A stretch of 62,622 nucleotides of DNA from NCBI GenBank assembly GCA_039814715.1, contig JBCCAR010000021.1, positions 1 to 62,622 on the forward strand. Direction: 5' to 3'. Of this stretch, positions 50,193 to 59,300 are shown piece after piece. The DNA is from CAKZYD01 sp039814715. GTDB taxonomy: Bacteria; Pseudomonadota; Alphaproteobacteria; Sphingomonadales; CAKZYD01. Made by a program: the position numbers and the translations under genes. Under the pieces are notes generated by a model. It was given only the letters and a program-made list of their open reading frames with translations. It was not told the DNA's origin and did no database searches. Position 1 is the stretch's first letter. Each line of letters starts with the position of its first letter.

Positions 50193-50341
50193 ATCTATAA
50201 CCAAAGTAATAGGGATGCAGCCGAGCACCAGCTATGTCGCCATTGGCTTTGACCACATAGCGGATAGGCTGCAGCGATTAATATACCAAAGATCGCAGAG
50301 TGATCAGCTCGTCCGCGCGACACCGAAGAGAGAAAACGCGC

Positions 50342-50698
50342 CTAGCTATCGCCTTTTTCGATGTCTTCGATGGTGTTCCAATATGCCTCTTTGGTTTCAC
50401 CGCGTTCGAGATCTGCCATTTCTTCTTCAAAAATATAGAGCACGCGGCCTAAGAACGCCTCGCGCCAGGCTTCACGGTCTTTGCGCTCATCGAGATCTGG
50501 CATGTAGTTTTCCAGCGCATCTGCAGCCAGCCAGCCATGGCTTTCAGCCAATTTCTGCATGCTGTCGAGCCGGTGGCGGAGCACACCCACTTCACTTGTA
50601 AGCGCCATCACCATGGAGAACAGCCGGTCAACAGTATTGGGGTCGTTCAGCTCTGGGCGTTTGCCGGTGACAGTCCATTGCATCTGTTTATCTGCCAT
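50342..50698 (-). CDS. 118-residue protein of unknown function
   Basis: A small, highly charged, mainly helical protein (helices around 24-60 and 68-108, the second with many Glu, Asp, Arg and Trp). It has no signal peptide, Cys or known motif. It begins three bases after the methyltransferase stop, with AGGGA overlapping that stop, so the two are translationally coupled. It may be a subunit or chaperone of the methyltransferase. I recognise no family. Confidence 0.75.
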   Translation of the reverse strand: MADKQMQWTVTGKRPELNDPNTVDRLFSMVMALTSEVGVLRHRLDSMQKLAESHGWLAADALENYMPDLDERKDREAWREAFLGRVLYIFEEEMADLERGETKEAYWNTIEDIEKGDS

Positions 50699-50701
50699 TC
50701 C

Positions 50702-51841
50702 CTAGGCCTTTTGCGCAATGACGGCGAGGAAGCCCTTCGCCTTGGCGGCTTTATCTTGCGGACCATTGTTCTGGCTTTGGCGGATCACATCCGCGGCCAC
50801 AATGTCTGTCTCAATCTTATCAGCGTCAAAACCCGCATCGCGCGCGGCGGCGACCATGTCGGTCCGGCGGAACTGCCGCCAAAAAGGTTCGTTATTATAG
50901 TAGGTCTCATTTTCCTGCAGGAAGGTCGCATAGGCGTCGAGATCAGAAAACCCCGGCTGATCAATATGCATCATGATGCCGCCCGGTTTGAGGAGGCGGA
51001 AGCACTCTTTAAAAATAGCAGGAAGGCCCCGGCGGGACGTTTCATGAAGGACGATATGCGTGGTCACCAGGTCAAAGCTAGCGTCGTCATAGCCGGTTGC
51101 TTCGGCATTGCCTTGGCGGAAATGGACGGCTTTGCCTTGAGCGCGCGCGCGTGCATGCGCGTAGCGCAGCAGGTCCGCGCCAGCCTCCAAACCATGAACT
51201 TCCGCACTTGGATAATGATCGACATAAGGTAGCGTCGCGTGGCCCACGGCGCAGCCCAAATCAACAATAGTGCCCGGCGTGAAACCTGGCTTGCGATTCT
51301 TTAAGAACATGGCGGCCAACTGGCCAACGGCGTCATTCATCCCCCCCATAAGGCCTGACATGTATAAGTAGACACCGCGATCATACAGCGCGCCGGTGGC
51401 CTGCGTACCAGTATCCTGGGTATACCCGCCAGGCATACAATGGATGTCTAGCGCGTCCACATAGCGCGGAATGTCGGCGCCGGAATCAAGGGTCAGCGTT
51501 CCGCCTGCATCGGTATCGACCATAATATCATCCGCGCCATCAACAGCAGGCAGCACCGCGCGCCAGATCATCTCTTGGCTGGTGCGGCGCACGGACAGAT
51601 ATGATGTGTAGAAACTATCCGCCTCCATTGCTGTGCGAATATCGGCTGGCGATTGCGGCGCTTTGCCGTTCGCCTTTTCAAACCGCTTCGCAGCGCGCTG
51701 CTCAAACACAACGCGGTTGGCGGGCATCAAATCGCTGGTGATTTTATTGCGGAAGCTGAAGGCAAAATCCTGCCGCGCGCGGTCATCCAAACCGCCCATC
51801 TTCAAAACACCATGCTGTGTCTGCTCTTCAATGCGTTTCAT
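50702..51841 (-). CDS. SAM-dependent methyltransferase with N-terminal extra domain
   Basis: A 379-residue protein. The SAM domain is in the C-terminal half: motif I IVDLGCAVGHATLPY near residue 188, VHGLEAGADLLRYA near 210, and LVTTHIVLHETSRRGLPAIF with RLLKPGGIMM near 255-288. About 150 residues precede it with no family I know; they carry QDFAFSFRNKITSDLMPAN and a MPGGYTQDTG segment. The ATG at 51841 has AAAGGAG six bases upstream, which fixes the start. It heads the minus-strand cluster and is divergent from an MFS transporter gene. Confidence 0.82.
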   Translation of the reverse strand: MKRIEEQTQHGVLKMGGLDDRARQDFAFSFRNKITSDLMPANRVVFEQRAAKRFEKANGKAPQSPADIRTAMEADSFYTSYLSVRRTSQEMIWRAVLPAVDGADDIMVDTDAGGTLTLDSGADIPRYVDALDIHCMPGGYTQDTGTQATGALYDRGVYLYMSGLMGGMNDAVGQLAAMFLKNRKPGFTPGTIVDLGCAVGHATLPYVDHYPSAEVHGLEAGADLLRYAHARARAQGKAVHFRQGNAEATGYDDASFDLVTTHIVLHETSRRGLPAIFKECFRLLKPGGIMMHIDQPGFSDLDAYATFLQENETYYNNEPFWRQFRRTDMVAAARDAGFDADKIETDIVAADVIRQSQNNGPQDKAAKAKGFLAVIAQKA

Positions 51842-51922
51842 TTTACGCTCCTTTAACGGCCTCTCCGCTGTGCGGCTGTTACAGGCCTTGTGCTTTCTTT
51901 TATAGCTAGCGTATGGAGGCTG

Positions 51923-51943
51923 CCAGTGAAAGGCTCGCACTGG
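51923..51943. promoter_or_regulatory. Inverted repeat in divergent promoter region
   Basis: CCAGTG and CACTGG are separated by nine bases in the 154-bp gap between the methyltransferase and MFS genes. It could be the operator for both; no regulator gene is adjacent. Confidence 0.3.
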
Positions 51944-51995
51944 TTGGTATCTGTTCGGATAGCGAATAGCGGGCTTGATCATCGAAAGGGACCTC

Positions 51996-53255
51996 ATGGC
52001 CACAGCGGCGCCAAGCTTTAAGACAGAGTTTGTAGATGACAAAGGCTGGCGCATCGTCATGGCGAGCGGCCTAGGTGTGGGTCTCGGGCTTTCTGCGCTA
52101 CCATTTTATACGATTGGCGTGTTCGCGACATCTCTGGAGGCGGAATTCGGTTGGACACGCGCGCAGGTCATGCTGTCCACCTTCTTTATGATGCTTGCCA
52201 ATTTGCTGGCTGGCTGGGCGGTCGGCCTCATGGTCGATCGGCTCGGTGTGCGCCGGGTCGCGCTCATTGGCCAGATTGGCCTGGCTATCGGCATGTGTTT
52301 GCTCGGCTTGGTAAGCGGCAGTTTATGGACGCAGTATTTGGCCTGGTTCTGCATGGCTTTTTTCGCGCTGGGCACCCTGCCTGTTACGTGGACCAGGGGC
52401 ATCGCCACTTGGTTTGACAAGGGCCGCGGCCTTGCCATGGGTCTTGCGCTTATGGGGACAGGGCTGGCCGGCTTTGTCTTGACAAAATTTACGCCAGACC
52501 TGATTGAAACGCTGGGCTGGCGGCAAGCCTATTTCGCCTTGGGTTTGCTGGTTCCTGTCATCGCAATGCCCCTAGTCATTGCTTGGTTTAAAGAAAAACC
52601 CACAGCCTCCGGCGTGCGCCCCTCGAAAGAGGAGCTTCCCGGCTACAGTGTTCGCGACGTTTTAAAGAATTACCGCTTCTGGCTGATGCTCGTTGCATTT
52701 GCCTGTGTGTCTTTTGGTGTCGGCGGGCTGCTACCAAACCTTGTTCCGCTGCTGGAAAGTAAAGACCTGAGCAAAGCGGACGCCGCCAGCTATGCCGCCC
52801 TTATTGGAATTGCCGTGATCGGCGGGCGGGTCATTGCTGGCTGGATGCTAGACCGCATCTGGGCGCCCATTGTGGCCCTCATCTTCTTATCGGTGCCAGC
52901 TGCGGCGTGTTTCTTTCTTACCGGCGATGTGAGCTCAGGCACGCTGATTGGCACATCGGCGGTGTTGATTGGCCTATCGGCGGGCGCTGAGTTTGATCTC
53001 ATCGCGTATATGTGCACCCGGTATTATGGTCTTAAGAATTATGGCCTGATTTACGCCCTACAATATATGTCCTTCGGTCTCTTCTCAGGCCTCGCCCCAG
53101 CGGTTTTTGGCAACGTATATGATAAAAACGGTACCTATGACCCCGTCCTGGGCATCACCGCTGCGCTTTTTATCATAGGCCCTCTATTGCTGCTCGGGCT
53201 TGGACGCTACCCTGTCCTGCCAAAGGCAGAGATACAACCTGGCAATGGCAGCTGA
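51996..53255 (+). CDS. MFS transporter (oxalate/formate-antiporter-like, OFA/MCT group)
   Basis: A 419-residue permease with about 12 membrane segments. The inner loop between helices 2 and 3 reads GLMVDRLGVRRVALIG, and segments such as FGWTRAQVMLSTFF near 54 and RGIATWFDKGRGLAMGLALMGTG near 137 are typical of the group that carries monocarboxylates and dicarboxylates. AAGGGA precedes the ATG. Divergent to the methyltransferase cluster, it is the likely importer or exporter of the cluster's substrate. It overlaps the AGE gene by eleven bases. Confidence 0.85.
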   Translation: MATAAPSFKTEFVDDKGWRIVMASGLGVGLGLSALPFYTIGVFATSLEAEFGWTRAQVMLSTFFMMLANLLAGWAVGLMVDRLGVRRVALIGQIGLAIGMCLLGLVSGSLWTQYLAWFCMAFFALGTLPVTWTRGIATWFDKGRGLAMGLALMGTGLAGFVLTKFTPDLIETLGWRQAYFALGLLVPVIAMPLVIAWFKEKPTASGVRPSKEELPGYSVRDVLKNYRFWLMLVAFACVSFGVGGLLPNLVPLLESKDLSKADAASYAALIGIAVIGGRVIAGWMLDRIWAPIVALIFLSVPAAACFFLTGDVSSGTLIGTSAVLIGLSAGAEFDLIAYMCTRYYGLKNYGLIYALQYMSFGLFSGLAPAVFGNVYDKNGTYDPVLGITAALFIIGPLLLLGLGRYPVLPKAEIQPGNGS

Positions 53256-54381
53256 GCTTTCACAGCAGTTAAAGGCCCGCGCTGGCCAAGCCCGCGCTTG
53301 GATGCTTGAGGAGGCCTTTCCGCGCTGGGCCCGCGTGGGCCTTCACCCTGCGGGCGGCTTTCAAGAACGCTTGAGCCTTGCAGGCCAGCCATTAGATGAT
53401 CCCATCAGCCGTGTGCGCCTGCAAGCGCGGCAAACCTTTTGCTTTGCCTTTGCCCGCGCGCTTGGTTGGGACAAGGTGAAGGCTGAAAAACTCGTTGAAG
53501 AAGGGGTGACAACTCTCGCGCGGACCTGCCGCCGCGAAGACGGCGTTTTTGGCAAACAAGTCCGCCTTGGCGAAGGGCTGAGTGATGACCGCGCTGATCT
53601 CTACGATACGGCCTTTGCCTTGCTCGCCTTCACAACAGCCGCGCAAACCGGCAACGGACAAGCCAAAGTATATGCCGCCCGCCTCAACCGCGCGATTGAT
53701 ACCGTGCTTGCCCGGCCAGACGGCCAAGGCTATTTTGAAAGCCGGCCAGACGGCGATGCCCGCCGCCAAAACCCGCACATGCATTTGTTTGAAGCAACCC
53801 TCGCCTACTATAATTTCAGCAAGGACGCTGCCGCGCACCAACGCCTCGGCCAGATTCTGGACATCATAGAGCAGCGTTTTTTTGATTTTGACCGCGCGCA
53901 TTTACATGAGCAGCTCCGTCATGATTGGACAGGTCATGACAGCGATTGTTTAGAGGCAGGTCATCACTATGAGTGGGTCTGGCTGTTGGATGCGTATCAC
54001 CGGGTCACAGGCGCGGCGCTGCCCATCATCGCGCAGCCACTGTATGAAACAGCCTTGGCGCTCACCGACCCCAGCGGGCGAATCGCCCTCGCCCATGGCT
54101 TAGATGGTAAGATTAGCCAAGCGCTCTATCGCACCTGGAGCCAAACAGAAGCGCTAAAAGGGCACTTAGCCGCCTATAACCATGGCTGGACCGACTTGCA
54201 GCCAGCGCTTGATTGCTTTGACCTGTTATGGCGCGATCATATTGCACCTGCGCCTCCGGGAACCTGGATAGACCGCGTTGATAGCCGCGGCAGCCCAGCG
54301 GCAAGCGATATCACCGCTGCGACCGGCTATCATCTCTATTTGGCCTTCGATGAGCTCCTGCGTGTTTCAGCAAGCCTCTAA
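53245..54381 (+). CDS. AGE family epimerase/isomerase
   Basis: A 378-residue (alpha/alpha)6-barrel protein of the N-acylglucosamine 2-epimerase / aldose-ketose isomerase family. Key segments are RVRLQARQTFCFAFARALG near 57, NPHMHLFEATLAYY near 176 with the conserved His, EAGHHYEWVWLLDAYHR near 235-252 and RTWSQTEALKGHLA near 293. The conserved His, Glu and Arg of the active site are present. It could isomerise mannose/fructose or a related sugar. It starts inside the end of the MFS gene, so the two form one operon. Confidence 0.85.
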   Translation: MAAELSQQLKARAGQARAWMLEEAFPRWARVGLHPAGGFQERLSLAGQPLDDPISRVRLQARQTFCFAFARALGWDKVKAEKLVEEGVTTLARTCRREDGVFGKQVRLGEGLSDDRADLYDTAFALLAFTTAAQTGNGQAKVYAARLNRAIDTVLARPDGQGYFESRPDGDARRQNPHMHLFEATLAYYNFSKDAAAHQRLGQILDIIEQRFFDFDRAHLHEQLRHDWTGHDSDCLEAGHHYEWVWLLDAYHRVTGAALPIIAQPLYETALALTDPSGRIALAHGLDGKISQALYRTWSQTEALKGHLAAYNHGWTDLQPALDCFDLLWRDHIAPAPPGTWIDRVDSRGSPAASDITAATGYHLYLAFDELLRVSASL

Positions 54382-54469
54382 AATTAAGGCAAAAAACGAC
54401 GCTTTGAGAAAACAAACACTGGCACTTTTGCAGCACGTCTGGCATTGCGCAGGAAAATCTTTACTATAG

Positions 54470-54484
54470 TTAACGCTCCATTAA
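54470..54484. promoter_or_regulatory. CtrA-type box
   Basis: TTAACGCTCCATTAA is a perfect TTAA-N7-TTAA match to the full CtrA binding site of Caulobacter-type alphaproteobacteria. It is about 86 bases before the PAS-protein start and in a gap of 188 bp with no gene. A chance occurrence in a window this size is not rare, so position is the main support. Confidence 0.6.
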
Positions 54485-54569
54485 GAGCCTTTGCCCACCT
54501 TCGGGTAACTGTGGTCGCGTAGTAGCGTGTTTTAATTGTTTGAAGAATAGTTTGGCCAGCGAGACACTT

Positions 54570-56237
54570 ATGGCTTTAGCGCCCGAAACCTCCAATACCC
54601 AAGCCGATATGGCCCAACCGCCAACACAGCCTGCGACGGGCATGGAGCGGCGGATGAATATCCGCGCATTTGATTATTGGGAATCGCTTCTTGATGGGAG
54701 GGACTTTCCCTCTGTCGGTGATCTAGACCCTGAGGCGATTGGTCCGTTCCGCGAGCATTCGCTGCTGATTGATTTTACCGGCGGCTATGAAAAGCCCATC
54801 TTGCGCTATGTGGGCTCGCATCTGCGCGCTGAGGCAAGCCTTGCCAATAGAGAAATAGACCCGAACGACGTGCCCTCTGGCACGTTGCTATCGCGGTTGA
54901 CCAATCATTATCTAGAAATTCTTGCCAACCGTGCACCAATTGGGTTTGAAGCGGAATATGAGAACGAGTCAAACGAGCGTATTTTATACCGCGGCATCTT
55001 GCTGCCCCTCTCTGATGACGGCACGACCATTAATTTTATCTACGGCGTGACCAGCTGGAAGGTGGAAGACATTCTGCCTGGCGAGGAAACAACGAGCTTT
55101 GATGATGACGTGCTGGACCTGGACGCGCCCGTTGATCCGGCTGATGAAGAGCTTTTGGAGCTGACACAAGCGCTCGACGAAGCAGAAACAGAAAGCCTGC
55201 TGAGCGGAGAGGTTCCCGACGATGAAGACATCGATCAGGATCTACAATCCCTCGTTTCTGAGATTGACGCTGTTCTTGGCAACACAGGTCCCGCCGAAGA
55301 ACCAGTTGAAGAAAGCATAGCGCAAGCCAGTGCAGACCCAGCGCCTGATGAAGACGGTACCGTAGCTGATCTCCCGGTCGATGCAGCGCCAGAGCCTGAA
55401 GAAGACAACGATCTGGTCGATCTGGATGCTTATGTCGATGAACCCGGCGAAGAAGCCGCGGCGCCAAGCGAAGATGCAGGAGCGCCGACCGCGCTCGATG
55501 AAGACGAGCCGCTTGAAGACTTGCCGCCTATCAGCGATGAAGACATGCCACCGCCTGAGCGCGCGCCAGAACCCCTAGCAGCCGCGACCGACGATAATGT
55601 CGATCCAGCAGACGAAGAGTTTTACGATCTTCTCGCCAAGTGCCAGACCTCAGCGTCTGACCTTGCGCGCTTTGATAGCCGCAGCCGGGCAGCGCTTTAT
55701 GATACGCTGGGGCTGGCCTATGATTTCCATCTCGTGTCCGCACGCCGGCGCGAGGCGTATCAAACGCTGCTAGAACAGACCGGGATTACCATGCAGTCGC
55801 GCGCGCCGCTCACGCCCATCGTGAAGCTGGTGTTTGGCCAGGGCTACGACAAAACGCGTTTGACGGAATATGCGGCGGCGCTAGGCTATGCAGACCGTGA
55901 AGGCGTGCCCCAAGGGGATTTCCAGAGCTTTGTGGATGCCTTTGAAGGCGGCATTAAAGCGATGGTCAAGGCCGAGCGGGCCGCCCGCAATCAAGCCCGC
56001 GGCAATGAGAGCATCGATAAACTCGAAGCAGCGAAAGCAGCCTTGCGCGAGCGCCAGGCCATGATGACCCTGCCAGACGATGTTGTGACGGGTACGGGGG
56101 AAGAAGAGTTCGTGCTGATGGTCGCCCGGCGTGATCCATCGGGCGGCTATAGCGTTCTCGACACGGTTGAAACTGGCAAATCCACACTGGAAGCAGCGCT
56201 GAAAAAAGCAGCTGCAAGAAAAAAGAAGACGCCGTAG
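54570..56237 (+). CDS. PAS-domain protein with acidic linker and uncharacterised C-terminal domain
   Basis: A 555-residue protein. Residues about 30-165 form a PAS-like domain of the alphaproteobacterial type (FDYWESLLDGRDFPSVGDLD, then IGPFREHSLLIDF and RYVGSHLRAE). Residues about 175-345 are a low-complexity linker very rich in Asp and Glu. A helical domain (EFYDLLAKCQTSASDLARFD ... FGQGYDKTRLTEYAAALGYA) runs from about 350 to 480, followed by a coiled region and a Lys-rich end. The ATG at 54570 is preceded by AGCGAGAC. A CtrA-type box upstream hints at cell-cycle control. I know no described function. Confidence 0.75.
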   Translation: MALAPETSNTQADMAQPPTQPATGMERRMNIRAFDYWESLLDGRDFPSVGDLDPEAIGPFREHSLLIDFTGGYEKPILRYVGSHLRAEASLANREIDPNDVPSGTLLSRLTNHYLEILANRAPIGFEAEYENESNERILYRGILLPLSDDGTTINFIYGVTSWKVEDILPGEETTSFDDDVLDLDAPVDPADEELLELTQALDEAETESLLSGEVPDDEDIDQDLQSLVSEIDAVLGNTGPAEEPVEESIAQASADPAPDEDGTVADLPVDAAPEPEEDNDLVDLDAYVDEPGEEAAAPSEDAGAPTALDEDEPLEDLPPISDEDMPPPERAPEPLAAATDDNVDPADEEFYDLLAKCQTSASDLARFDSRSRAALYDTLGLAYDFHLVSARRREAYQTLLEQTGITMQSRAPLTPIVKLVFGQGYDKTRLTEYAAALGYADREGVPQGDFQSFVDAFEGGIKAMVKAERAARNQARGNESIDKLEAAKAALRERQAMMTLPDDVVTGTGEEEFVLMVARRDPSGGYSVLDTVETGKSTLEAALKKAAARKKKTP

Positions 56238-56246
56238 CTGCCACCT

Positions 56247-56276
56247 TAAAGGCGTTTTAAGACGCTTGCGCCTTTA
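56247..56276. terminator. Nested alternative hairpins before gdh
   Basis: TAAAGGCG (56247-56254) pairs perfectly with CGCCTTTA (56269-56276). An inner hairpin GCGT/ACGC (56252-56255 with 56262-56265) competes with it. It follows the PAS gene by ten bases and ends 25 bases before the dehydrogenase start. It may be a terminator or an attenuator-like switch. Confidence 0.5.
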
Positions 56277-56300
56277 ATCAGGACTTTGGGGGGATGCGCT

Positions 56301-59300
56301 ATGGCCGCATATGTGAGCAGCTGGAAGAAAAAAGACCAAGCGGTTACCGCCTTGGCAAAAGCACTGGCGAAACAGTCTGTGCCAGAGACCTTTACCAAAG
56401 CATTCTTTAAAGACGCGCCGCCCGGCGACATCGTCGGCGAAAATGAGGCCGAGCTGCGCGCTATTGTCCTGGCCGCTTTTGCTGCCATGGACCAGCGCAA
56501 AGCTGGCAGCGCAAAAATCCATGTCAGTAATCCGCCCGCGGAGGGTCCTGGCGGACGGCATACGCAAATTCTTTTGATCAACGATGATATGCCGTTTCTG
56601 GTTGATACGGTCACGGGCCTCCTCACCGATATGGGCCTTGAGATTCGCCGCCTGTTTCACCCCATTGTGGAAACGTGCCGCGATGGCAAAGGCGCGCGCA
56701 TCGCTGATGGCACGGCTATGCGAGAAAGCGTGATCTACCTGGATGTTGACCGGCGCGGCCCGCGAACCCGCAGCAAGATCACGGAAAACTTGAAGGACGT
56801 TTTGCAAGATAACCGCTGGTCCGTCGTCGATTGGAAGGCGATGCTCAAACAGCTTAGCCGCTGCGGGGCCGACTTAAAGTACGGAGAACATGGGCTTGAC
56901 GACGCCGTCGTGAGCGAATCGCTGGCCTTCATAGACTGGCTGGCGGAAGAGAATTTCACGCTGCTTGGCTATCGCTATTACCCGGTAGATAAATTTCAGT
57001 ACACGCTTGCCGCGCCAGGCAAAGAGCACAAGGCCCTGGGTATTTTGCGTGATGACCAAGCGAAGGTGTGGCGCGGCAATGAAGGTATGAGCGATGCCTC
57101 CCCAGAGCTCACCGAGTTCTTAAAAGGCAGCGAGCCCATCTTAATCACCAAGGCCAATGCCCGGGCAACCGTGCACCGCCGGGTCCATATGGATTATATC
57201 GGCGTCAAAGCCTTTGATGACGCTGGCGCGATTGTTGGCGAACACCGCTTTGTTGGTCTGTTCACCTCTGCCGCTTATGCCCGCCAGGCCCGCTCCATCC
57301 CGCTGCTGCGGCGCAAAATTGACGCGGTATGTGGACGCGCTGGCTTTGAGGCCAACTCCCATGCAGGCAAGGCCCTGCTGCACACACTAGAGACCTTTCC
57401 GCGCGACGAGCTTTTCCAAATTGATGCGGAGCGTCTACACGAGTTCGCCCTTGGCGTCCTATCTCTTTATGAGCGCCCGCGCCCGCGTGTCTTCGTGCGC
57501 CCGGATCGCTTTGAGCGGTTCGTCTCCGTCTTTGTCTATGTGCCGCGCGATTTATACGCTGGCAATCTGCGCGAGAAAGTTGGCACGCTGCTGTCGAAGA
57601 CGTTCAATGGCTCCGTCTCCGTCTTCTTTGTGAAGCTGGGCGATGAAGCCCTGACGCGCGTTCAGTACATTATTCGCACGGAACCAGGCACCGTCCCCGC
57701 TTTTGATGAAGCCGCGCTCAACACGGCTGTCGAACAGCTCGTCAAAGGCTGGTCGGAGACTTTCTTAGACGGTTTAACCGAGACCTTTGGCGACGATGTC
57801 GGCCGCCGCTTATTTTACAGTGTTCGCGGTACTTTCAGTGCTTCCTACCGGGAAGAATTTACGCCGCACGAAGCGGTGGAGGATGTCGAAGCGCTGCGCA
57901 CTTTGGTGAACGATGATACGCGCGAAAGGGCCTTTAGGCTATACAGGCGCAGTGATCAAGACGCGCACCAAAGCCACTTAAAGATCTACCGGCAAGACCA
58001 AATTCTCGCATTAAGCGATTCTCTCCCAAGCCTGGAAAACCTTGGCCTGCGCGTCATAGATGAAGTCTCTTTCTCCATCGGGATTGATGAAGATAAAGCC
58101 GGCTGGGTGCATGACTACACCGTCGAAACCCAAGACGGCGCCGCCTTTGATGTCGACACACTCAGCGGCTATATAGCGACACTGCTGGGCAGCGCCGCCA
58201 GCGGCGCGCGCGATGATGATGGCTATAATACACTTGCACTCGCCGGCGGCCTAGCGCCAGACGATATCCATATTCTGCGCGCCTATGGCAGCTACATTCG
58301 CCAATTGGGCCTTCCCTTCACGCGCTCTTATGTGGAGCGCTGCTTGGTGCGCAATGCGCCTGTCGCCAGCCTGCTCGCCCAGCTCTTTGCGGCGCGCTTT
58401 GACCCAGCGCTAAAACCCAAAGCGCGCGAGAAGGATGAAAAAGCCGGAATGGCGGCCATTGAGCAAGCGCTCGAAAGCGTTCAAAGCCAGGATGATGATC
58501 GGATTTTGCGGCTATTCCAATCGGCCATCACCGCCACATTGCGCACCAATGCCTATTGCCAGGACGGCAGCTGCCAGGCGCCCGATACGCTGGCCATCAA
58601 GCTGCAGTCCCGCGATGTGCTGGAGATGCCGCAACCTGCGCCGCATGCGGAAATTTTTGTCTATGGACCTGATGTGGAAGGCGTGCACCTGCGCGGCGGG
58701 CCAGTGGCGCGCGGCGGCCTGCGCTGGACGGACCGGCCAGAAGACTATCGCACGGAAATTCTCGGGCTTTTAAAAGCGCAGATCGTGAAAAACTCCGTCA
58801 TCGTGCCGGTCGGCGCGAAAGGCGGGTTTTTGCCTCGGCGGCTCCCCGTGGGCGGCACGCGCGATGAAATTTTTGAAGCTGGCCGCGCAGCCTATCAAGT
58901 CTTCATCTGCCATTTGATTGCCCTGACAGACAACATTGTCGATGGTGAGATTGTGCCGCCGCAAGGCGTTATTCGCCATGATGGGGACGACCCTTATCTC
59001 GTGGTCGCAGCCGACAAAGGCACCGCCACTTTCTCCGACACAGCCAACGCCATCGCCCAAGACATGGGCTTTTGGCTGGATGACGCCTTCGCGTCCGGCG
59101 GCTCTCAAGGCTATGACCACAAAAAAATGGGGATCACCGCACGCGGCGGGTGGGTCTCCGTCCAGCGCCATTTCCGCGAGATGGGCGTGAACACGCAAAG
59201 CGACCGCTTTAGCGTGGTCGGCGTTGGCGATATGTCTGGCGACGTCTTCGGTAATGGGATGCTACTATCTGAAACGATTTGCCTGGTCGGGGCCTTTGAT

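Noticed and set aside
52006..52020. A further copy of the catabolic operator (CAAGCTTTAAG) near the MFS start
   Set aside because: It is inside the coding sequence, is not palindromic and lacks the second half of the core.
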